Assembly (NCBI GenBank): GCA_001797845.1
Contig: MGQN01000011.1
Coordinates: 697 to 13,910, forward strand
DNA: 13,214 bases
Direction of reading: 5' to 3'
Source of the DNA: Deltaproteobacteria bacterium RBG_16_44_11
GTDB taxonomy: Bacteria > Desulfobacterota > Syntrophia > Syntrophales > Smithellaceae
Of this stretch, positions 1-6,166 are shown in pieces. The notes under the pieces were generated by a model that saw only the letters and a list, made by a program, of their open reading frames with translations, did not search any database and was not told where the DNA came from. Each line of letters starts with the position of its first letter. The first letter of the stretch is position 1. Made by a program: the position numbers and the translations under genes.

Positions 1-570
1 GAGCAGGCGGCGAAGAACGCCGGTTACAAAGTTTCGGTTCCCTTCACGCCGGGACGCATGGACGCCTCACCCAAGCAGACCGATGCGGCCTCCTTTGCCG
101 TACTCGAGCCGAAAGCGGACGGTTTCCGCAACTACCAGAAGACCGCCTATGCCGTATCGGCTGAGGAGTTGCTGGTTGACAAGGCCCAATTGCTGACCCT
201 GACCACACCCGAAATGACGGTGCTTGTTGGCGGCATGCGCGTCTTGAATACCAACTTTGGAGGCTCTCAGCATGGCGTCTTCACCAAGCGTCCGGAGACA
301 TTGACCAACGACTTCTTCGTAAACCTGCTCGATATGGGTACCGAGTGGAAGGCGATTTCGAAAGACGCTGACGTGTTTGAAGGACGCGATCGCCAGACGG
401 GTGCCCTCAAGTGGACCGGCACACGTGTTGACCTGATCTTCGGTGCGAACTCCCAACTCCGGGCCCTGGCGGAAGTCTACGGATATAAGGACTCTCAGGA
501 GAAGTTCTTGCACGACTTTGTAGCTGTATGGAATAAAGTCATGAATCTTGACCGTTTCGACCTCGCGTGA
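1..570 (+). CDS. katG: Catalase-peroxidase KatG, C-terminal part (5' end outside window)
   Basis: The reading frame is open from base 1 and ends in TGA at 568-570, giving about 189 C-terminal residues of a protein that is normally ~720-740 aa. KatG is a bifunctional haem enzyme that removes hydrogen peroxide by catalase and peroxidase reactions. The visible part is the C-terminal peroxidase-like domain, which lacks functional haem but supports the active N-terminal domain. Recognition rests on family-typical stretches: VPFTPGRMDAS, SFAVLEPKADGFRNY, LLTLTTPEMTVLVGG, LTNDFFVNLLDMG, KWTGTRVDLIFG and the terminal VMNLDRFDLA. The haem-ligand and Met-Tyr-Trp adduct regions lie upstream, so catalytic competence cannot be judged. 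Third codon positions are richer in G/C than in the downstream genes, which could mean separate acquisition; this was judged by eye only. The family call is near certain. Confidence 0.97.
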   Translation, partial: EQAAKNAGYKVSVPFTPGRMDASPKQTDAASFAVLEPKADGFRNYQKTAYAVSAEELLVDKAQLLTLTTPEMTVLVGGMRVLNTNFGGSQHGVFTKRPETLTNDFFVNLLDMGTEWKAISKDADVFEGRDRQTGALKWTGTRVDLIFGANSQLRALAEVYGYKDSQEKFLHDFVAVWNKVMNLDRFDLA

Positions 571-626
571 TTTGAACATAACCGTCTTGCGATGGTTTCG
601 GACACAGCGGTAAAAATACGGGATAG

Positions 627-680
627 TCGATTGCCGACGCGCTTGGCATCAAGCTTTCTGAAATGCCGGGGAAAGGATAG
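627..680 (+). pseudogene. Possible decayed 3' remnant of an XRE-type regulator
   Basis: An 18-codon stretch between two in-frame stops reads SIADALGIKLSEMPGKG. The 'IADALGIKLSEM' part resembles the end of the helix-turn-helix domain in Cro/CI (XRE) regulators, where 'L..IA.ALGI.LSEL' is typical. No start codon or upstream HTH helices can be followed in this frame, because a TAG lies directly before it at 624-626. If real, it is a degraded gene end rather than a functional gene. The match is short and could be chance. Confidence 0.25.
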
Positions 681-709
681 CTCCAATTCAGCAGAATAAA
701 ATATTAACA

Positions 710-742
710 GGGGTTTGCCTGCGTGCTGAGCGGGCAAACCCC
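710..742 (+). promoter_or_regulatory. Perfect 10-bp stem-loop just upstream of nrtS
   Basis: GGGGTTTGCC at 710-719 is exactly complementary to GGCAAACCCC at 733-742, with a 13-base loop. There is no T-run after the right arm, so it is not a canonical intrinsic terminator in the + direction. The right arm ends about 6 bases before the GAGG that begins the nrtS ribosome-binding region. It may end or stabilise the katG transcript, or act in the nrtS leader. Its function is unknown. Confidence 0.55.
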
Positions 743-757
743 ATCTGAGGATAAAGG

Positions 758-1012
758 ATGAAGACATTCTTTGCGGCAGTTACCGAAAAAAGCACAGTAA
801 TCATGTCGGCCAAGGTTGCCCTTTTTGTCGGATCAATCCTCTCGCTAATTAATTATGGTGATCGAATCTTTCTTTATCATGACATGCTTATTTTGGACTG
901 GATCAAGATAGCCGTAACATATTGCGTACCTTATTGTGTGGCCACCTATGGTGCCGCCAAGTTTGCCACAAAACATTCGGTTGGTAAAAAAGGTGCCGCA
1001 TTTTTTTCTTAG
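758..1012 (+). CDS. nrtS: NrtS-like small membrane protein (probable nitrate/nitrite transporter)
   Basis: This 84-aa protein has two likely transmembrane helices, at about residues 17-35 (SAKVALFVGSILSLINYG) and 48-68 (DWIKIAVTYCVPYCVATYG), and a basic C-terminal tail. The pattern 'A..VG..L.LIN.GD' in helix 1 followed by 'I..TY.VPY.V.TY' in helix 2 matches what I recall of NrtS, a short nitrate/nitrite transporter family described in cyanobacteria and also found as a single gene in proteobacteria. It would sit in the cytoplasmic membrane, presumably as an oligomer. A purine-rich site (GAGGATAAAGG) lies directly before the ATG, and a 10-bp stem-loop lies just upstream of that. It follows katG by 187 bases and precedes a long AT-rich gap, so it may be transcribed alone. 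No nitrate reductase gene is visible to corroborate the substrate. The family call comes from motif memory and is fairly good; the substrate is inferred. Confidence 0.72.
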   Translation: MKTFFAAVTEKSTVIMSAKVALFVGSILSLINYGDRIFLYHDMLILDWIKIAVTYCVPYCVATYGAAKFATKHSVGKKGAAFFS

Positions 1013-1098
1013 TTCTTTAACCTGAAAAAATTCCCGAAATAATTAGAACTACCCTAAATAGTCATTAATTTATATTTACTAATAATCAAAGGCCATCC

Positions 1099-1127
1099 TT
1101 GACTTGCGTTCTTCGGACGTATATACG
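1099..1127 (+). promoter_or_regulatory. Sigma-70-like promoter for the acyl-CoA ligase/mutase cluster
   Basis: TTGACT (1099-1104), a 17-base spacer, then TATACG (1122-1127). It lies in the AT-rich 235-base gap before the acyl-CoA synthetase gene, giving a predicted leader of roughly 110 bases. The -10 box is part of a perfect 10-bp palindrome, CGTATATACG (1118-1127), which could be an operator half-buried in the promoter. The rest of the gap (1013-1247) holds no convincing gene or terminator; only short weak inverted repeats were seen. Confidence 0.5.
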
Positions 1128-1247
1128 ACCTTAGTTTGCTGAGCATATTGCAAAGATCGTAAAACAGAACAACTCCTTGATTAATTTTTAGTTGTATTTT
1201 AAAAAATCTAGTGGAATTGCGGACAATATAAATAAAGGATAGTTGGA

Positions 1248-3386
1248 ATGGATAAAAAAGACGGGAATGTCGACATATCGGCGATGGAATATTTTTTTAA
1301 TCCTCGTTCTATCGCGCTTATCGGCGTGTCCAAAGACATTCGCAAACCAAGCGGCAGATCTTTAAATGCCTTGTTGAAATGGAATTACGCGGGCAAGTTA
1401 TATCCGATAAATCCCAACCACACGGAAATCCACGGAGTAAAATGCTATTCGTCGTTATTGGAAGCACCCGGCGATGTGGACATGGTCATTATCAGTGTTC
1501 CCGCACCTTCAGTGCTTGCGGCTCTTGAGCAGTGTGTTGAGAAAAGAGTCAAGGCGGTAGTTCTTTTCACCTCCGGATTTGCCGAAATCGGCCCGGAAGG
1601 CAAAGAATTACAGGATCGCGTAACTGAACTGGCTAAAAAAACCAATCTGAGAATATTAGGCCCTAATTGCGTCGGGCTTGTTAATTTGAGCAAATCCGTA
1701 ATGGCTTCTTTTGCCAATATCGTTGATTTAAAACCGGTCTATCCGATGTCTTTGGGCTTTGTGACGCAAAGCGGCGCTTTCGGAACTTTAATCTTCGCCC
1801 AGGCGGTTCAGGCGGGTGTCGGTTTCAGCTCGTTTGTCAGTGTCGGGAATGAGGCCGATACGGAATTTTCCGATTTTCTTTCTTATCTTTTAACCACTCC
1901 CGAAACTAAAATCATCGGCGGTTATCTGGAAGGCGCCAAAAACGGGGCTAAATTCCGTAAGGCGGCGCAAAACGCCCTGAAACTGAAGAAGCCGATTTTG
2001 ATTATGAAGGTAGGCCGGACAAGAGCGGGCGCCAGGGCGGCATCATCTCATACCGGCTCTCTGGCCGGGGATGATAAAATTTATGATGCTTTTTTCCGGC
2101 AAATGGGAATAATCCGCATCGAAACGTTAGCGGAACTAACATCTTTTGTCATCGTGCACCGCAGCGGCCGCATGCCGCAGGGTAATAATATCGGTATTCT
2201 TTCGATCTCCGGCGGAGCCGGCGTGTTAATGGCCGATAAGAGTGAATTGCTGGGGCTCAATGTGCCGGAGTTTACGGGCGAGACACGCCGCATGCTGGAG
2301 ACTTATCTGCCTCCCTTTGGTTCCGCCAAAAATCCGGTTGATCTGACTTCGGCGGCGGTAGCCGAACCGGAGATGTTGGGACGTTGCCTGAGGGCGCTGG
2401 TGGCGGATAACAATATTCATATGATATCTGTCGCCATGGGATTTATGCCGCACAGTGCGCCGATTCTGGCGAAAGACCTCATTGAAATTTATCAATCAAC
2501 AACCAAACCTATCGTGCTGACAACTTACAATATTTCTTCTTCAGAGGTAATTGCCAAAGCTATTAAATCGATTGAAGACGCCGGTATGCCGGTGCTGAGA
2601 GATCACTTGCAAGCGGTACAGGCACTGAGCAACCTGGCCTGGTATACAGACAAGGTTCGCAGGCATGCGGATGTTAAAACGGAAAGGCAGGCAGTAAAGC
2701 CGGATACAGAGACAGAAAAGATAATAAATAATCCGGAGGCCCTATCGGAATACGAAGCAAAGAAAGTTTTAAGCGGCTACGGGATACCGATAACCCGGGA
2801 ATTTTTGGCTACCTCCGCTGATATGACCGTAAAGTCGGCACGTAAAACCGGTTATCCGGTAGCCTTAAAGATTTCGTCCGCGCAAATTGCCCATAAGACG
2901 GAAGCCGGAGGCATCAAACTGAATGTGAAAAGCGACGCGGAAGTTCGCGCGGGTTTTAAGGAGGTCATGGCCAGCGCTAAAAAATACATGCCGGAAGCTA
3001 AAATACAAGGCGTTCTAGTTCAGGAAATGCTGAAAGATGGAGTTGAGGTAATTATCGGCACAACGAAAGACCCCGTGTTTGGACATGTAATTATGTTCGG
3101 GCTTGGCGGTATTTTTGTGGAGGCGCTCAAAGATGTTTCTTTTAGAATAACTCCGCTTAGCCGTGTTGACGCCGAAGAAATGGTCGCTGAGATTAAAGGT
3201 TACAGCGTATTGCAGGGGCTGAGGGGTAAGCCGCCTGTGGATATAGATGCGCTGGTGGATGTAATTTTAAAAGTTTCTCGTTTGGTGACTGAACATAAAA
3301 ATGCCATAAAAGAGCTGGACATCAATCCTCTGGTGATTAATTCCAGCGGCGCGAAAGTGGCGGATGTTTTGATTATTAAAAAATAA
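1248..3386 (+). CDS. ADP-forming acyl-CoA synthetase (acetate/propionate--CoA ligase type), fused alpha-beta
   Basis: This 712-aa cytoplasmic enzyme of the NDP-forming acyl-CoA synthetase family catalyses acyl-CoA + ADP + Pi = acid + CoA + ATP, reversibly, through phosphohistidine intermediates. Domains in order: CoA-binding Rossmann domain (about 12-145, ending GPNCVG at 138-143); two succinyl-CoA-ligase-like domains (about 165-460) with the SSHTGSLAG motif holding the probable phosphorylated His268; a linker; and a C-terminal ATP-grasp domain (about 498-712) with SEYEAKKVL, a conserved AHKTEAGG (His549, matching the second phosphorylated His reported in the family) and a terminal ELDINPLV. 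Both halves found as alpha and beta subunits in archaea are joined here, with no acetyltransferase domain. The start is supported by a purine-rich site (AAAGGATAG) before the ATG. It leads a cluster with methylmalonyl-CoA mutase 41 bases downstream, which suggests propionate, succinate or a related acid as substrate. Substrate specificity cannot be read from sequence. Confidence 0.9.
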   Translation: MDKKDGNVDISAMEYFFNPRSIALIGVSKDIRKPSGRSLNALLKWNYAGKLYPINPNHTEIHGVKCYSSLLEAPGDVDMVIISVPAPSVLAALEQCVEKRVKAVVLFTSGFAEIGPEGKELQDRVTELAKKTNLRILGPNCVGLVNLSKSVMASFANIVDLKPVYPMSLGFVTQSGAFGTLIFAQAVQAGVGFSSFVSVGNEADTEFSDFLSYLLTTPETKIIGGYLEGAKNGAKFRKAAQNALKLKKPILIMKVGRTRAGARAASSHTGSLAGDDKIYDAFFRQMGIIRIETLAELTSFVIVHRSGRMPQGNNIGILSISGGAGVLMADKSELLGLNVPEFTGETRRMLETYLPPFGSAKNPVDLTSAAVAEPEMLGRCLRALVADNNIHMISVAMGFMPHSAPILAKDLIEIYQSTTKPIVLTTYNISSSEVIAKAIKSIEDAGMPVLRDHLQAVQALSNLAWYTDKVRRHADVKTERQAVKPDTETEKIINNPEALSEYEAKKVLSGYGIPITREFLATSADMTVKSARKTGYPVALKISSAQIAHKTEAGGIKLNVKSDAEVRAGFKEVMASAKKYMPEAKIQGVLVQEMLKDGVEVIIGTTKDPVFGHVIMFGLGGIFVEALKDVSFRITPLSRVDAEEMVAEIKGYSVLQGLRGKPPVDIDALVDVILKVSRLVTEHKNAIKELDINPLVINSSGAKVADVLIIKK

Positions 3387-3427
3387 AATATCGACAAGCT
3401 TGTAAAAATGAAAATGGAGCGGCAAAA

Positions 3428-5107
3428 ATGTTTGACAAGGATGAACTGAAAAAGACGAAAACTGCGAAAGATAAGTGGGGAAAAGAAATACTGCAAAAAT
3501 CTCTGGTCAGAGAGAAAGAACGCAAAGAGATTTTCACCAGCATTTCCGGCACGCCGATAGAGAGGCTCTACACACCACTGGAATCCGCCAGTCTCGATTA
3601 TAACGAAGAGATTGGTTATCCCGGACAGTATCCCTTTACCCGCGGTATCCAACCCACGATGTATCGCGGACGTTTCTGGACAATGCGCCAGTACGCCGGA
3701 TTCGGCAGCGCCAAAGAGAGCAATGAACGTTATCGCTATCTCCTCAATCAAGGGCAGACGGGCCTCAGCGTGGCCTTTGATCTTCCCACCCAGGCGGGTT
3801 ATGACAGCGATCATCCTCTTTCCATGGGCGAAGTCGGCAAAGTCGGCGTGGCCATAGATTATATCGGGGATATGCGTGTCCTGTTCAATAAGATTCCGCT
3901 GGATAAAGTAACCACTTCCATGACCATCAACGCACCGGCTACTGTGCTTTTGGCCATGTATCTGGCGGTTGCTGATGAGCAGGGAGTTTCCTACGACAAG
4001 CTCGGCGGCACGGTACAAAACGATATTCTCAAAGAAATTACCGTCCGCGGCCAGTATATTTACCCTCCCCAGCCGAGCATGAAGCTCACCGTGGATTTGA
4101 TCGAATATTGTTTTAAGAATGTTCCCCGCTGGAACTCGATCAGCATTAGCGGATATCATATACGGGAAGCCGGTTCCACCGCCGCGCAGGAAGTAGCCTT
4201 CACCATTGCTGATGGTATCGCTTATGTTCAGGCCTGCATTGACCGCGGCCTGGATGTGGACGCCTTCGCTCCGCGTCTCAGTTTCTTTTTCAATGCCTTT
4301 ACTAATGTTGTAGAAGAGGTGGCCAAATTCCGGGCTGCCCGCAGGTGTTGGGCTAAGATAATGAAAGAACGCTTCGGCGCTAAAGATCCCCGCTCGATGA
4401 TGTTGCGTTTTCACGTGCAAACGGGAGGCGTTACTCTCACCGCGCAGCAGCCGTTGAATAATATTATTCGGGTGACTCTACAGGCCTATGCCGCGACGCT
4501 GGGCGGCTGTCAATCACTGCACACCAATTCTTACGATGAAGCTTTATGTTTGCCCACCGAGCAAGCCGTAACGGTCGCTTTGCGCACCCAGCAGATCGTG
4601 GCCGAAGAAAGCGGCGCTGCCGATACAATAGACCCGCTGGCCGGTTCATATATGGTTGAAGCCCTGACCAATAAAATCGAAGCGCAGATAGAAGAATATC
4701 TTCAAAAGATTGATGCCATGGGTGGAACACTGGCCGCCATTGAACAAGCTTATATTCAGAAAGAAATTCAGCAAAGCGCTTACCGCTTTCAGAAGGAGAT
4801 CGAGAGTCAGGAACGCGCATATGTCGGCATCAACAAATATACTATGGAAGAGCCAGCTTGTACGAATCTCCTGAAAATTGATATGAAAACAGGGGAGATG
4901 GAAGCAAAAAAATTGCGGGAGATGCGCGCCAAGCGCGATAATACAAAATGGAAAAAAGCGCTGGAACAGTTGAAACAGGTTTCTCTCGCTAATGAAAACG
5001 TGATGCCCGCCGTGATCGAAGCGGTCAAAGCCGAAGCAACTATTGGAGAAATCTGCGATATATGGCGGGAGATTTACGGAGAGTATAAACCAAAACAATT
5101 CTTTTAG
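3428..5107 (+). CDS. Methylmalonyl-CoA mutase, large (catalytic) subunit
   Basis: This 559-aa protein matches the catalytic (beta/alpha)8 part of methylmalonyl-CoA mutase, without the C-terminal B12 domain, which is encoded separately downstream. It interconverts (R)-methylmalonyl-CoA and succinyl-CoA by a radical mechanism. Residue numbers coincide with the Propionibacterium enzyme as I recall it: Thr77 and Arg82 (CoA contacts), Tyr89 in RQYAGF, Thr195 and Gln197 in GTVQND, Arg207, and Tyr243-His244 in SGYHIREAG. Tyr89 argues for methylmalonyl-CoA rather than isobutyryl-CoA mutase, which has Phe there. Other typical stretches are GLSVAFDLPTQAGYDSDHP, RFHVQTGGVTLT, QSLHTNSYDEAL and DTIDPLAGSY. 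GGAG at 3416-3419 sits 8 bases before the ATG. The N-terminus is charged and lysine-rich. The split large/small arrangement resembles archaeal and some anaerobic bacterial mutases. No MeaB-type GTPase chaperone is visible nearby. Confidence 0.96.
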   Translation: MFDKDELKKTKTAKDKWGKEILQKSLVREKERKEIFTSISGTPIERLYTPLESASLDYNEEIGYPGQYPFTRGIQPTMYRGRFWTMRQYAGFGSAKESNERYRYLLNQGQTGLSVAFDLPTQAGYDSDHPLSMGEVGKVGVAIDYIGDMRVLFNKIPLDKVTTSMTINAPATVLLAMYLAVADEQGVSYDKLGGTVQNDILKEITVRGQYIYPPQPSMKLTVDLIEYCFKNVPRWNSISISGYHIREAGSTAAQEVAFTIADGIAYVQACIDRGLDVDAFAPRLSFFFNAFTNVVEEVAKFRAARRCWAKIMKERFGAKDPRSMMLRFHVQTGGVTLTAQQPLNNIIRVTLQAYAATLGGCQSLHTNSYDEALCLPTEQAVTVALRTQQIVAEESGAADTIDPLAGSYMVEALTNKIEAQIEEYLQKIDAMGGTLAAIEQAYIQKEIQQSAYRFQKEIESQERAYVGINKYTMEEPACTNLLKIDMKTGEMEAKKLREMRAKRDNTKWKKALEQLKQVSLANENVMPAVIEAVKAEATIGEICDIWREIYGEYKPKQFF

Positions 5108-5108
5108 G

Positions 5109-5262
5109 TAAACTGTTGAAAAATACCCGTCTACGGCGTTCCCTCAACCTTCATCGCTGCGACGTACGCTAGAAAGTACGCCTCCGCTCCTCAGGTTTTC
5201 GGAGGCCTTGTATCCGGGCATTCGGCACGTACCCTTTAGGGTATTTGAGCAGCCTGTAAAGT
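5109..5262. repeat. Palindromic dispersed (MITE-like) element between the mutase subunit genes
   Basis: The ~150-base gap segment folds as a long imperfect hairpin. Outer arms are AAATACCC (5121-5128) and GGGTATTT (5239-5246). An inner imperfect stem pairs the region AACCT...CGTAC with GTACG...AGGTT around a short loop, and a separate small palindrome TACCCTTTAGGGTA lies at 5230-5243. The left edge 'AACTGTTGAAAAA' and the right edge 'TTTGAGCAGCCTGT' resemble the degenerate ends of palindromic elements I recall scattered in Desulfobacterota genomes. It encodes nothing convincing. It lies 1-2 bases after the mutase large-subunit stop and ends about 20 bases before the small-subunit ribosome-binding site. 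Confidence 0.7.
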
Positions 5263-5296
5263 TATGACGGGAATATATTTGTCGGAGGATTATTGA

Positions 5297-5704
5297 ATGG
5301 CAAAAGAAAGAAAAATCAGAATAGTTCTGGCGAAACCTGGCCTCGACGGCCATGACCGCGGGGCGAAGCTTCTGGCAAGAATCTTTATGGAAGCAGGGAT
5401 GGAAGTGATTTATACAGGGTTGAGGCAGACTCCCGAAATGATCGTTGCCACCGCCCTACAGGAAGATGCTGATGTGGTAGGTTTAAGCAGTTTATCCGGC
5501 GTGCATAATTATTTTTTCCCAAAGGTTATGGAACTGCTGCGAGAAAAGGGCATGGATGATGTTTTAGTGGTAGGAGGGGGCATTATTCCTGATGAAGATG
5601 CCGCACAGTTGAAGAAAGCAGGCATCGCGGAAATTTTTGGGCCGGGAACATCTACCAAAGAGATAGTTGAGTTCATTCAGGCGCACGCACGTCAGCGCAG
5701 CTAG
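5297..5704 (+). CDS. Methylmalonyl-CoA mutase, small (cobalamin-binding) subunit
   Basis: This 135-aa protein is a stand-alone B12-binding flavodoxin-like domain that supplies adenosylcobalamin to the catalytic subunit encoded upstream. The signature is complete: DGHDRG at 17-22 with His19 as the predicted lower axial cobalt ligand, the SxL motif in GLSSLSG (Ser64-Leu66), and the glycine-rich VVGGGIIP (91-98). The ending GPGTSTKEIVEFI is typical of the family. GGAGG at 5284-5288 lies 8 bases before the ATG. The gene is separated from the large subunit by a palindromic repeat, not by another gene, so the pair is probably still one transcript. The epimerase gene follows after 22 bases. Confidence 0.96.
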   Translation: MAKERKIRIVLAKPGLDGHDRGAKLLARIFMEAGMEVIYTGLRQTPEMIVATALQEDADVVGLSSLSGVHNYFFPKVMELLREKGMDDVLVVGGGIIPDEDAAQLKKAGIAEIFGPGTSTKEIVEFIQAHARQRS

Positions 5705-5726
5705 ATTAAATTCTCAAGGAGAAAAC

Positions 5727-6134
5727 ATGAAAGTTCTGAAAATTGACCATATCGGCATTGCCGTAAAAAGCATTGACGAGGCGAAAAATTTATACAGTGG
5801 GCTTTTAGGCTTAAGCCAAAATGGTAGCGAAACCGTCGCGGAGCAAAAGGTGACTACGGCATTTTTCCCGGTGGGCGATACGGAAGTCGAGCTTTTGGAA
5901 TCCACCTCTCCCGATGGGCCCATCGCCAAATATATTGAAAAAAAAGGCGAAGGAATTCAGCATATCGCCTTTCGTGTGGAAAATATCGAAGAGGCTCTGG
6001 CCGAACTCAAAGCCAAGGGCGTTCAGCTAATCAATGAAAAACCACGCCGCGGTGCCGGCGGAGCAAAAATCGCCTTTCTCCATCCCAAATCTACTTTTGG
6101 TGTATTGATCGAACTTTGCGAAAAAGAAGAATAA
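5727..6134 (+). CDS. mce: Methylmalonyl-CoA epimerase
   Basis: This 135-aa protein of the glyoxalase/vicinal-oxygen-chelate fold interconverts the (S)- and (R)-methylmalonyl-CoA epimers, linking propionyl-CoA carboxylation to the mutase. It shows the two beta-alpha-beta-beta-beta modules: KIDHIGIAVKSIDEA at the N-terminus and GIQHIAFRVENIEEAL in the second half. Predicted metal ligands include His8, His79 and Glu129 (VLIELCEK). The ATG at 5727 was chosen because AAGGAG (5716-5721) is correctly spaced and the protein then starts exactly where family members do. A longer in-frame start at 5667 would overlap the mutase small subunit and add 20 residues without family similarity. It is the last gene of the cluster. 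Confidence 0.94.
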   Translation: MKVLKIDHIGIAVKSIDEAKNLYSGLLGLSQNGSETVAEQKVTTAFFPVGDTEVELLESTSPDGPIAKYIEKKGEGIQHIAFRVENIEEALAELKAKGVQLINEKPRRGAGGAKIAFLHPKSTFGVLIELCEKEE

Positions 6135-6166
6135 AGACTTAATAAAATTGCGCATGGGGTGAACAT

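Noticed and set aside
67..579. A 170-codon minus-strand open frame opposite katG
   Set aside because: It is exactly antisense to clear KatG coding sequence and has no recognisable motif.
1011..1050. AGTTCT (1011-1016) / AGAACT (1045-1050) inverted repeat as an nrtS terminator
   Set aside because: The arms are only 6 bp with a 28-base loop, and there is no T-run after it.
1169..1195. ACAACT/AGTTGT hairpin in the ligase leader as a riboswitch or attenuator
   Set aside because: The stem is 6 bp in AT-rich sequence with a 15-base loop, and no conserved riboswitch core such as a cobalamin box is recognisable.
3200..4420. A 406-codon open frame on the minus strand opposite the mutase large-subunit gene
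   Set aside because: It lies antisense to a highly conserved, full-length mutase gene, has no family-like motifs and no sensible ribosome-binding site. It is a shadow of codon bias.
5667..5726. Upstream in-frame start for the epimerase, overlapping the mutase small subunit
   Set aside because: It adds 20 residues with no family similarity, and a well-spaced AAGGAG precedes the ATG at 5727.
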